This document shows positions 1-5,815 of a stretch of 29,219 nucleotides of DNA, piece by piece. The position numbers were made by a program, and so were the translations under genes. Every line of letters starts with the position of its first letter. Positions within the stretch are counted from its first letter, which is position 1. Source of the DNA: CALROG01 sp943369755 (lineage in GTDB: Bacteria > Pseudomonadota > Gammaproteobacteria > Burkholderiales > Burkholderiaceae_C); NCBI GenBank assembly GCA_943369755.1, contig CALROG020000043.1, positions 1-29,219 of the forward strand, read 5' to 3'. The notes below the pieces were generated by a model, which was not told where the DNA came from, searched no databases, and was given only the letters and a program-made list of their open reading frames with translations.

Positions 1-96
1 CGCAGTGACACAGCTATGTGAGCTGATGACCAAAAAGGGGGGTGGTTTGAGCCATCAGATGAAGCGCCAAATGATGTGGTTGGCCGCGACAAAACT

Positions 97-150
97 GGTC
101 AACCGTGCGGACACTCGCTGCGCGAGCGCCGCACATTTCCAACGTTAAAC
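97..150 (+). other. attC recombination site (left edge, left arm uncertain)
   Basis: GTTAAAC at 144-150 fits the R' core consensus GTTRRRY of integron attC sites and lies five bases before the start of the first cassette gene. Upstream, 105-110 (GTGCGG) pairs with 129-134 (CCGCAC), and CTCG at 114-117 pairs with CGAG at 123-126, giving the expected extrahelical fold. A clean R'' box (RYYYAAC) is not present; GGTCAAC at 97-103 is the nearest match, so the left limit is a guess. The site would belong to a preceding cassette that runs off the window. Confidence 0.5.
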
Positions 151-155
151 CGCAA

Positions 156-698
156 ATGCTCCCGCCTTTCAAGTTACTGCTCTTCTTGTTCATTGCTGCT
201 TTTGCCCCAGTGCAGGGCGGTTGGGCGCAGTCTGGTGAGCGCTCGATGATTGCGGATAAAGGAAATTTGACAGATGGCGTTGAAGTCAAATTCCCGTACA
301 AGGGGTTTGAACTTGGCGATACGGAACGGGAAAAGCTCGCTGCCGTGTTGGCATCCGTCCGGCGCGACTGGTGCTACGTTGAAGCTGTGATTGCGGTGGC
401 GCATAGCGACGCTTCTGAAGGAACACGCGTCGAGACTTCCGCGTTGGCAAAGCGCCGGGCGCAATCGACGCATGATGTTCTGCGCGGCTTTGGCGTCCAT
501 GAAACACTGATGTTTTTTGAAGCGCGAGGATCCTCAAGACATCTATCACGCCCATCGGGCCAACTCAACGCAAGAGCGGAAGTGGAGGTCGTTGGAAGAA
601 AGTGTTTGGGCAACTCTCCTGCTCGTGGCGCTGACTTGCTGAGTAAGGCCGTAGCGCCCGTGCAGTCCGTGCGACCTTGGCAAGAGGGGGTAAAGTGA
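156..698 (+). CDS. Integron cassette protein, secreted, OmpA-like domain
   Basis: A protein of 180 residues. The start at 156 is chosen because it follows the attC core at 144-150 by five bases and opens a clear signal peptide: a basic start, a hydrophobic run LLLFLFIAAF, and a likely cleavage after GWAQ near residue 25. An upstream ATG at 105 lies inside the attC and would spoil the signal peptide. The second half resembles the OmpA C-terminal (peptidoglycan-binding) fold: an AHSDAS segment in the place of the family's GHTD turn, then LAKRRAQSTHDVLRGFGV, then an NARAEVEVV end strand. The fit is distant, and the usual peptidoglycan-contacting Asp/Arg pattern is weak. It stands alone as a cassette gene, with an attC directly after it. 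Likely periplasmic; the function is unknown. The family call is from pattern only. Confidence 0.7.
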   Translation: MLPPFKLLLFLFIAAFAPVQGGWAQSGERSMIADKGNLTDGVEVKFPYKGFELGDTEREKLAAVLASVRRDWCYVEAVIAVAHSDASEGTRVETSALAKRRAQSTHDVLRGFGVHETLMFFEARGSSRHLSRPSGQLNARAEVEVVGRKCLGNSPARGADLLSKAVAPVQSVRPWQEGVK

Positions 699-705
699 AT
701 TTCCG

Positions 706-792
706 GTTTAACTGGTCGGCCAACACGGACCCGCAACGGCAGCAGGCGGCTTCGCCGCAAGCGTCGCGGTCCGGTTGCCTTCAACGTTAGAC
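706..792 (+). other. attC recombination site between two cassettes
   Basis: R'' box GTTTAAC at 706-712 and R' box GTTAGAC at 786-792 match RYYYAAC and GTTRRRY, 87 bp end to end, a normal attC length. The arms between them are imperfect inverted repeats: GGCCAACACGGACC on the left pairs with GGTCCGGTTGCC on the right, and GGCGGCTTCGCCG forms the loop region. The site starts eight bases after one stop codon and ends twelve bases before the next ATG, as expected for cassette junctions. Confidence 0.82.
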
Positions 793-804
793 GCGTCAAA
801 CGCC

Positions 805-1590
805 ATGCAGAAACCTACGCCGCAGGAAATCAGACAAGTGCTGCTTGAGGAGATCGCCGCTGCGCAACCACGGAATCCTCTTGACGGGAGCCTTCAGCAG
901 AACACTGTTCTTACGCGAGTGAGCCAGCGACTCAACATCATCAACGACCTCGATCTTGAGCAAGTTGTACTTGCCGAATGGTTCGGGCTCTTCAATACAG
1001 GCTACCTCTCTTGGGGACACAACCTCAACAACAACAGCCCACCGTTCTGCCACGTCACGGCGCGCGGTAAGAATGCCCTTGAGAGTCTCAGCCGTGATCC
1101 TGGCAACCCGGCAGGCTATCTCGCCTACCTGCGTTCCCTCGCGCCATTGAATCCTGTAGCAATGTCATACCTGTCGGAAGGTCTGAACTGCTACGTCGGT
1201 GGGCACTACAAGGCAGCAGCAGTAATGCTTGGTGGTGCCTCCGAGAGCGTAGTTCTTGAATTTCGCGATCACCTGGTTCAACGCCTCGGTGAACTCGGTC
1301 AAGCAGTTCCTCCAAGGTTGGCCGACTGGCGCATCAAGACCGTGCTCGATGAGTTGCAGCAGTTTGTCGATGCACGCAAGGGAACATTGACTCGAGAATC
1401 ACGCGAAGAGTTTTCGGCGTACTGGCCCGCATTCACACAGCAGATTCGTGCCGTTCGCAATGATGCAGGTCACCCATCCAGCGTAGATCCAGTGTCACCA
1501 GAGACAGCCCACGCATCGTTCCTCGTGTTTCCGCTTCTCGCGCAACTTGCCGCACGCCTCCACGAATGGATTGCCAATCAACTCCAGTGA
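805..1590 (+). CDS. Integron cassette protein with HEPN-like C-terminal motif
   Basis: A protein of 261 residues. The ATG at 805 is taken rather than the one at 775, because 775 lies inside the attC and cassette genes start just after R'. The first 100 residues look like a helical or winged-helix-like module ending in HVTARGKNAL. The C-terminal half holds a helix KAAAVMLGGASESVVLEF (about 136-153) and, at 218-223, RNDAGH followed by P: an R-x4-H arrangement typical of HEPN domains and of DUF4145-type proteins, where the Arg and His form an RNase active site or an RNA-binding pocket. No signal peptide or membrane segment is seen. HEPN proteins often act in toxin-antitoxin or phage-defence settings, but no antitoxin gene is beside it; another helical domain is possible. 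Its codon use and GC look lower than in the purine genes. Confidence 0.72.
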   Translation: MQKPTPQEIRQVLLEEIAAAQPRNPLDGSLQQNTVLTRVSQRLNIINDLDLEQVVLAEWFGLFNTGYLSWGHNLNNNSPPFCHVTARGKNALESLSRDPGNPAGYLAYLRSLAPLNPVAMSYLSEGLNCYVGGHYKAAAVMLGGASESVVLEFRDHLVQRLGELGQAVPPRLADWRIKTVLDELQQFVDARKGTLTRESREEFSAYWPAFTQQIRAVRNDAGHPSSVDPVSPETAHASFLVFPLLAQLAARLHEWIANQLQ

Positions 1591-1594
1591 AGGC

Positions 1595-1640
1595 GTCTAA
1601 CCCGGCGCTGCAGGCGAGGCGTGTGCGCTTTGCGTTGAAC
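1595..1640 (+). other. attC-like site, probably truncated, end of cassette array
   Basis: GTCTAAC at 1595-1601 is a good R'' box four bases after the stop of the HEPN-motif gene, and GTTGAAC at 1634-1640 fits R'. The spacing (46 bp) is short for an attC, and only a weak GCGC/GCGC stem joins the arms, so the right half is degenerate or has been lost. No cassette gene follows. I see nothing else in 1641-1780. Confidence 0.42.
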
Positions 1641-1781
1641 GGCCAATATCCAGAAATTCGCGAATGCCCAAATTTGCTCCGTTTGAAGCTAAAACTGCCA
1701 ACCGAGCAGCCTGGTAGCGCTCCACCAGCTATCACTTAGTTAGCAAACACAGCACGCCAGAAACACAACAATCACCAATAG

Positions 1782-1977
1782 CCCGCTGCCGGGCCCGGCG
1801 TCTTCGCCACCGATCAGGGCCACGGGCTCGAAGCACGGAGCAATTTGGGATCAAGAAGACGTGCGTGTTTGAGCCGCAGGCGAGTTTGCACGGCTTCCCC
1901 AAATTGTGAGTACTGCAGAGGCTCCCCGCGCAGCGGGCCGTGGCCCTGGTGGCGAAGGCGTCGGGCCCGGCAGCGGG
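1782..1977. repeat. MITE-like palindromic element with long terminal inverted repeats
   Basis: The left end 1782-1825 and right end 1938-1977 are inverted copies of about 40 bp, differing by a 4-base insertion in the left arm and a few substitutions; both outer ends read CCCGCTGCCGGGCCCG inward. An inner pair, CAATTTGGG at 1841-1849 and CCCAAATTG at 1898-1906, and GTGC/GCAC at 1861 and 1888 continue the symmetry. The centre has no plausible gene. It fills the space between the cassette array and the SOUL gene and could be a non-autonomous mobile element, a repetitive extragenic palindrome, or a large bidirectional terminator. No clear target-site duplication was found. Confidence 0.65.
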
Positions 1978-2004
1978 CGCCCTGGCCGGAGGAAACAAAA
2001 AAAC

Positions 2005-2634
2005 TCAGGGGCGCAAGAGCTGCAACCAGATCTCGTTGCGCCGCAGGAACCAGGGCGTAAACGGCGGGTTGTAGCGTGAATACACCGGCTCGCCGGTCCA
2101 GGGCAGACCAGCCGATTGCAACGCGGCCGTCAGGGCCGCCAGATGCTCGCCGTAGTTCGACTCGGACCAGAGGCCCGAGTAGCGGACGACGGCGACCTGG
2201 CGCGATGGCACATCACGCAGTTGCACCCGCGCGTCCAGCGGCTCGGGCGCGCCCGCCGCCGTCACGCCCTTGGGCAACACAAACTGCACCAGGAAGCCAC
2301 CCGCAGCCGGCGTCTGGGTGACCGGTGCCGTCATCGCCAGCTTTACCGGCACAGCGGCCTGGGTCACCGGATCCGTCATGGCGAACTTGCGCTCGCCCTT
2401 GTTCTTGCCAAAGATGTAGCCCGCCAGGATCGGGAAGGCCTGGTTGTCCGCTTCGTCCGTCGGGCCGGGCACCACCACCTCGGCCACGGCATAGGCGGCG
2501 TATTCGCGCACCTCGACATTGGCCCCCAACTGGCGGACCACCTGATACTCGGGCTCTTCGGTAGCGTGACTGGGCATGGCAACCGCGCTTAGCGCCAATG
2601 AAACAAACAAGGCTTTGTAAAACATGGCGTGCAT
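2005..2634 (-). CDS. SOUL-family haem-binding-type protein, exported
   Basis: A protein of 209 residues starting MHAMFYKALF; the second ATG at 2625 is an equally good start. Residues 4-24 form a signal peptide (hydrophobic core FVSLALSAVAM, likely cut after SHA). The mature part matches the SOUL/HBP family: EYQVVRQL and VEVREY near the start, then NQAFPILAGYIFGKN, the repeated MTDPV/MTAPV motif in the middle, and a C-terminal YSRYNPPFTPWF. Family members bind haem or porphyrins; many bacterial ones are exported and uncharacterised, so the ligand is inferred only. It follows the LysR gene (stop at 2684) on the same strand by 49 bases, which would allow co-transcription, but no link to purine metabolism is obvious. 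Confidence 0.85.
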   Translation of the reverse strand: MHAMFYKALFVSLALSAVAMPSHATEEPEYQVVRQLGANVEVREYAAYAVAEVVVPGPTDEADNQAFPILAGYIFGKNKGERKFAMTDPVTQAAVPVKLAMTAPVTQTPAAGGFLVQFVLPKGVTAAGAPEPLDARVQLRDVPSRQVAVVRYSGLWSESNYGEHLAALTAALQSAGLPWTGEPVYSRYNPPFTPWFLRRNEIWLQLLRP

Positions 2635-2683
2635 AGTGGGCCAGATTAACCCAGATTGAAGTTGATAGGGGCCACTTCTGGCT

Positions 2684-3625
2684 TCAGCCCCCGGCCTGCC
2701 GCACGCTGGCCAGATAGGCTGCCACATGCCCGGCCAGCAGATCGGCCACGATGCGCCCGATGCGCGGGCTGGCGCGGCTGGCACTGATGGCCACCCCGAT
2801 GGTCTGGGGCTGGGCGTTCTTGTCGCTCAGGGGAATGAAGCGCATGCTGCCGTCCAGAATCTCCGGGCCGGCGTCCAGCTCGGAGGTCAGCGCCACATGG
2901 CTGCCGCTCTTGACCAGGCTTTTGACCAGCTGCAGCGAATTGGTCACCAGCGGCGGGCGGGCCTCTTGCAGCAGCCAGCTATGGCGGCGCTCCAGATAGC
3001 GGCGAATGGCCAGCGCGTGGCTCTGCACTGCCAACGGCCAGGCGGCAACCTCCTTGAAGCTGACCTGCGGGTGGGCTGCCAGCGCATGGCCGGTGGCGGC
3101 CACGCAGCCCAGCGGCAGATCCGCCGTCCAGACCAGGTGCAGCTCGCGCTGGGGCTTGAGGTTGAAGGCGATGGCCAGGTCCACCGCACCTTCGGCAAGG
3201 CAGCGCACAGCCTCGTCGGTGCTGACGATGTCCACCTCCAGAATGATTCCCGGGTGCTCCTGCGCCACGCGGTGGATGAAGCCGGGCAGAAAGCCGTTCA
3301 CGTGGCTGTCCATGGCCGCCAGCCGGAGCTGCCCCTGGCTGACGCCCTGCAACTGCTTGACGTCAGACAGCGTGCGGTTCAGATCGGTCTTCCAGCGCTG
3401 CGACAGCGCCAGCAGCAGCTCGCCGGCCGCCGTCAAGCGCATGCCGCGCGGCAGCCGCTCGAACAGCGGCACGCCCAGGTCTTCTTCCAGCAACAGGATC
3501 TGGCGGTCAATGGCCGACGCCGAAATCGACACTTCGCGGGCGGCGGCCTGCACTGACCCGAGCTGTGCCACAGCGGCCAGGTAGCGCAGCGCCTTGGGGT
3601 GCAGGGCTGAGTTCTGGGCAGTCAT
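2684..3625 (-). CDS. LysR-family transcriptional regulator, divergent from uraD-like gene
   Basis: A protein of 313 residues. The ATG at 3625 (MTAQNSALHP) is chosen; a TTG nine bases upstream has no better support. Residues 8-67 form the LysR winged helix-turn-helix, with LAAVAQLGSVQAAAREVSIS and ASAIDRQILLLEEDLGVPLF. Residues about 92-300 form the periplasmic-binding-like effector domain (QLRLAAMDSHVNGFLPGF and onward). It is divergent from the OHCU decarboxylase gene at 3702 with 76 bp between the starts, the classic LysR arrangement, so it probably controls that gene and the Bug and hydroxyisourate-hydrolase-like genes after it. The effector is unknown; a purine or ureide breakdown product is the natural guess. 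Confidence 0.9.
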   Translation of the reverse strand: MTAQNSALHPKALRYLAAVAQLGSVQAAAREVSISASAIDRQILLLEEDLGVPLFERLPRGMRLTAAGELLLALSQRWKTDLNRTLSDVKQLQGVSQGQLRLAAMDSHVNGFLPGFIHRVAQEHPGIILEVDIVSTDEAVRCLAEGAVDLAIAFNLKPQRELHLVWTADLPLGCVAATGHALAAHPQVSFKEVAAWPLAVQSHALAIRRYLERRHSWLLQEARPPLVTNSLQLVKSLVKSGSHVALTSELDAGPEILDGSMRFIPLSDKNAQPQTIGVAISASRASPRIGRIVADLLAGHVAAYLASVRQAGG

Positions 3626-3639
3626 GCGTTGCAAAAAAC

Positions 3640-3658
3640 ATTACGGAACATACTTAAT
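3640..3658. promoter_or_regulatory. Candidate LysR box (ATTA-N11-TAAT)
   Basis: ATTA at 3640-3643 and TAAT at 3655-3658 are inverted with an 11-base spacer, matching the T-N11-A pattern of LysR binding sites. It lies in the 76-bp divergent spacer, 14 bases from the LysR start, in an AT-rich island within GC-rich DNA. This is a pattern match only. Confidence 0.5.
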
Positions 3659-3701
3659 TATGCGATGGACAGCAACGCATGCAGCCTGCACACTGGCTTG
3701 C

Positions 3702-4244
3702 ATGACGACCCTCAGCAACCCGCTGCCGCTGTCCATTGCCGCACTCCAGGCGCTGGACCACGCGGGTTTTGTGGCCCGCCTGGGGGGCGTGGTGGAACAC
3801 TCTCCGTGGGTGGTGCAGCGCGCCTGGGCGCAGGCACCGTTCGCCAGCTTCGAGGGCTTGTACGACGCGCTGGCGCGCTGCATCCACGCCGCCGCGCGGA
3901 ATGAGCAGATTGCCCTTCTGCGTGTGCACCCCGAACTGGCCGGGCGCGAAGCCGTGGCCGGCACCATGACGCCCGATTCAAGCGCCGAGCAGGCGCGCCT
4001 GGGCCTGATGGCCCTGAGCCCGCAGCTGATGCAGCGCCTCACCGCGCTGAACCGCGCCTACCAGGCCCGGTTTGGCTTTCCGTTCATCGTGGCGCTGCGC
4101 CTGCACGACTCGCTGGAGTCCGTGCTGCTGGCCGGTGAGGAACGCCTGACCCACGAGCCGGACTCTGAATTGCCGCTGGCGCTGGGCCAGGTTTGCGCGG
4201 TGATGCGTGGCCGGCTGGCACGCGCCGTGCATGGCAACGCCTGA
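3702..4244 (+). CDS. uraD: OHCU decarboxylase, stand-alone copy
   Basis: A protein of 180 residues, the usual length for 2-oxo-4-hydroxy-4-carboxy-5-ureidoimidazoline decarboxylase, which turns OHCU into S-allantoin after urate oxidation. The ATG at 3702 (MTTLSNPLPL) is chosen because the family's first conserved stretch follows directly; upstream ATGs add residues overlapping the regulatory region. Family marks: HSPWVVQRAW near 33-42, HPELAGREA with the catalytic-type His at 76, SSAEQ with Glu at 96, and FGFPFIVALR at 124-133. His and Glu are 20 residues apart, as in the UraD half of the fusion at 20246, so the protein looks active. Having two UraD domains in one region suggests either redundancy or a different substrate, such as an alkylated OHCU. 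First gene of a + strand group with a Bug receptor and a degenerate hydroxyisourate-hydrolase-like gene. Confidence 0.9.
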   Translation: MTTLSNPLPLSIAALQALDHAGFVARLGGVVEHSPWVVQRAWAQAPFASFEGLYDALARCIHAAARNEQIALLRVHPELAGREAVAGTMTPDSSAEQARLGLMALSPQLMQRLTALNRAYQARFGFPFIVALRLHDSLESVLLAGEERLTHEPDSELPLALGQVCAVMRGRLARAVHGNA

Positions 4245-4293
4245 CCAGCACCCACTTTTTTCTTCCCTGTTCAACTGTCCCAAGGAACCTGCC

Positions 4294-5274
4294 ATGACCT
4301 CCAGACGCCACCTTCTCCTTGCCTCCGCGGCTGCCACGCTGTTGCCGCTGGCCGCTACCAGCGCCCACGCCCAGGCCTGGCCGCAGAAACCCATCAAGGT
4401 CATCGTGACCTTTGCACCGGGCGGCTCCTCGGACATCGTGGCGCGGCTGATTCAGCCCGGCCTGGCAGAAAAGCTGGGGCAACCGGTCATCGTTGACAAC
4501 AAGCCGGGCGCTGGCAGCACCATTGGTGCCAACGAAGTGGCCAAGGCACCGCCCGACGGCTACACGCTGCTGCTGTCGAACACCGCGCCGATCAGCATCT
4601 CGCCCTTCATGCTGGACAAGTCGCCCTACGACCCGATCAAGAGCTTCACCCATGTGGCCTACATCGGCTCGGTGCCCAATGTGTTCGTGGTGAACCCCGC
4701 CGTGCCCGCCAAGACCATGCCGGAACTGGTGGCCTGGATCAAGGCGCAGACCAAGCCGGTCAACTACGGCTCGGGCGGCGTGGGCTCCATCGGCCACATC
4801 GTCGGCGAAATGTTCAAGCAGCAATACGGCCTGAACATGGAGCACGTGCCGTACAGGGGCTCCGGGCCCATGCACAGCGACCTGCTGGGCGGCACGCTGC
4901 AGTTCGCGGTGGACACGCTGACGCAGAACGTGCCCTTCATCAAGGACGGCAAGCTGGTCGGCATTGCGGTCACCTCGCGGGCCCGCATGGCGATGGCGCC
5001 CAACGTGCCCACCGTGATCGAGGCCGGCTTCCCCAAGCTGTTGGCCGAGAACTTCCTGGGTCTGTCCGCGCCAGCCGGCGTGCCAAAGGACGTGGTGGAC
5101 AAGGTGCACAAGGCGCTGGCCGAGATCGTCGCACGGCCTGACATCGTGAAGCGGCTGGACGACATGGGCATTGCCACGCACAAGATGAGCCAGAGCGAGT
5201 TTGCGGACTTCGTGGCCAAGCAGGTGGCCGACTGGGGCCCGGCCGTCAAGGCCTCAGGTGCCCGGCTGAACTGA
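4294..5274 (+). CDS. Bug/TctC-type (TTT family) solute-binding receptor
   Basis: A protein of 326 residues. The ATG at 4294 follows an AAGGA ribosome site by a few bases. The signal peptide begins TSRRHLLLAS, which has a twin-arginine look, and is probably cut after AHA. The mature protein has the family's PQKPIKVIVTFAPGGSSDIVAR opening (written here as PQKPIK, then FAPGG), DNKPGAGSTIGA, APPDGYTLL and VPYRGSGP. These periplasmic Venus-flytrap proteins bind carboxylates and similar small molecules; no TctA/TctB membrane partner is nearby, which is common for orphan Bug genes in Burkholderiales. Its place between uraD and the hydroxyisourate-hydrolase-like gene suggests a ureide or purine-derived ligand. 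It starts 49 bases after the uraD stop, so one transcript is likely. Confidence 0.92.
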   Translation: MTSRRHLLLASAAATLLPLAATSAHAQAWPQKPIKVIVTFAPGGSSDIVARLIQPGLAEKLGQPVIVDNKPGAGSTIGANEVAKAPPDGYTLLLSNTAPISISPFMLDKSPYDPIKSFTHVAYIGSVPNVFVVNPAVPAKTMPELVAWIKAQTKPVNYGSGGVGSIGHIVGEMFKQQYGLNMEHVPYRGSGPMHSDLLGGTLQFAVDTLTQNVPFIKDGKLVGIAVTSRARMAMAPNVPTVIEAGFPKLLAENFLGLSAPAGVPKDVVDKVHKALAEIVARPDIVKRLDDMGIATHKMSQSEFADFVAKQVADWGPAVKASGARLN

Positions 5275-5291
5275 GCCGACATGACCCCCAC

Positions 5292-5364
5292 GTTCGGCAC
5301 TTCGTGTCCTCTCTGCCTCCCGGGGGGGCCCAGCCCTGCTTGGGGCGGCCCGGCGCCGGGCTGA
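5292..5364. repeat. GC-rich palindromic intergenic repeat (Comamonadaceae type)
   Basis: The spacer between the Bug gene and the next gene contains CTTCGTGTCCTC, a CTCCCGGGGGGGCC block, CTTGGGGCGGCCCGG and CGCCGGGC in succession. This resembles an abundant family of intergenic repeats I remember from Acidovorax and relatives. It ends two bases before the ATG at 5367, so it replaces any normal ribosome-binding site there. The family assignment is from memory, not from a search. Confidence 0.4.
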
Positions 5365-5366
5365 CC

Positions 5367-5735
5367 ATGGCCGGCGGACTCTCCATTCACTGCGTGGACG
5401 TGGCCAGTGGCCGCGTGGCCACGGGGCTGCGGGTCACGCTGCACCGCCTCGGGCCTGAAGGCGAGCCCCAGGGCGGCGCGCTGGCCGAGGGGCACGTCGG
5501 TGCCAATGGCCTGCTGCAGCACCCCGCCCTGATGAGCGAGGCCATCACCGCCGGCGGCTACGAAGTGCGCTTTGCGGTGGGCCCGTTCTACCGGTTACAG
5601 AACGCCCTTTTGCCCGCGCCAGCGTTTCTTGAAACGGTGCCCTACCGCTTTCACATCGCCGACGACAGCCAGCACTACCACCTGCCGTTCAAGTTCACCG
5701 CCTGGGGCTTCTCGCTGTTTCGCGGCGGGGCCTGA
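5367..5735 (+). CDS. Degenerate 5-hydroxyisourate hydrolase-like (transthyretin-like) protein
   Basis: A protein of 122 residues starting MAGGLSIHCV. It has the transthyretin-like fold of HIU hydrolase: LSIHCVDVASG at 5-15 in the place of LSTHVLDTA, GGYEVRFAVGPFY at 63-75, and DSQHYHLPF at 100-108. Two catalytic His positions (8 and 103/105) are kept. However, the active-site Arg in the DGR motif of the standard enzyme (Arg44 of the UraH at 18550) is replaced (NGLL, Leu49), and the C-terminal YRGS tail reads FRGGA. It may therefore act on a different ring such as an alkylated hydroxyisourate, or be non-catalytic. The earlier in-frame start at 5304 would run through the repeat and is rejected. 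It lies 92 bases after the Bug gene, same strand. Confidence 0.82.
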   Translation: MAGGLSIHCVDVASGRVATGLRVTLHRLGPEGEPQGGALAEGHVGANGLLQHPALMSEAITAGGYEVRFAVGPFYRLQNALLPAPAFLETVPYRFHIADDSQHYHLPFKFTAWGFSLFRGGA

Positions 5736-5815
5736 CAGACAAGCGTTGCGCACCACCGCGCCAGATCCAGGCGCAGGCCGCATGGGTACTGGTGGGTGGT
5801 TTTCTGGTCCTGCGC

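Noticed and set aside
2..148. An open frame from the left edge ending at TAA inside the attC, possibly the tail of a preceding cassette gene
   Set aside because: Only 48 codons, no start in view and no recognisable motif; the stop position suits a cassette but this is too little to call a gene.
2726..3556. A long plus-strand frame across the LysR gene
   Set aside because: Antisense to a clear LysR protein, low-complexity composition, no ribosome site.
5736..5815. A terminator between the convergent HIU-like and lipoprotein genes
   Set aside because: No stem of useful length followed by a T-run was seen.
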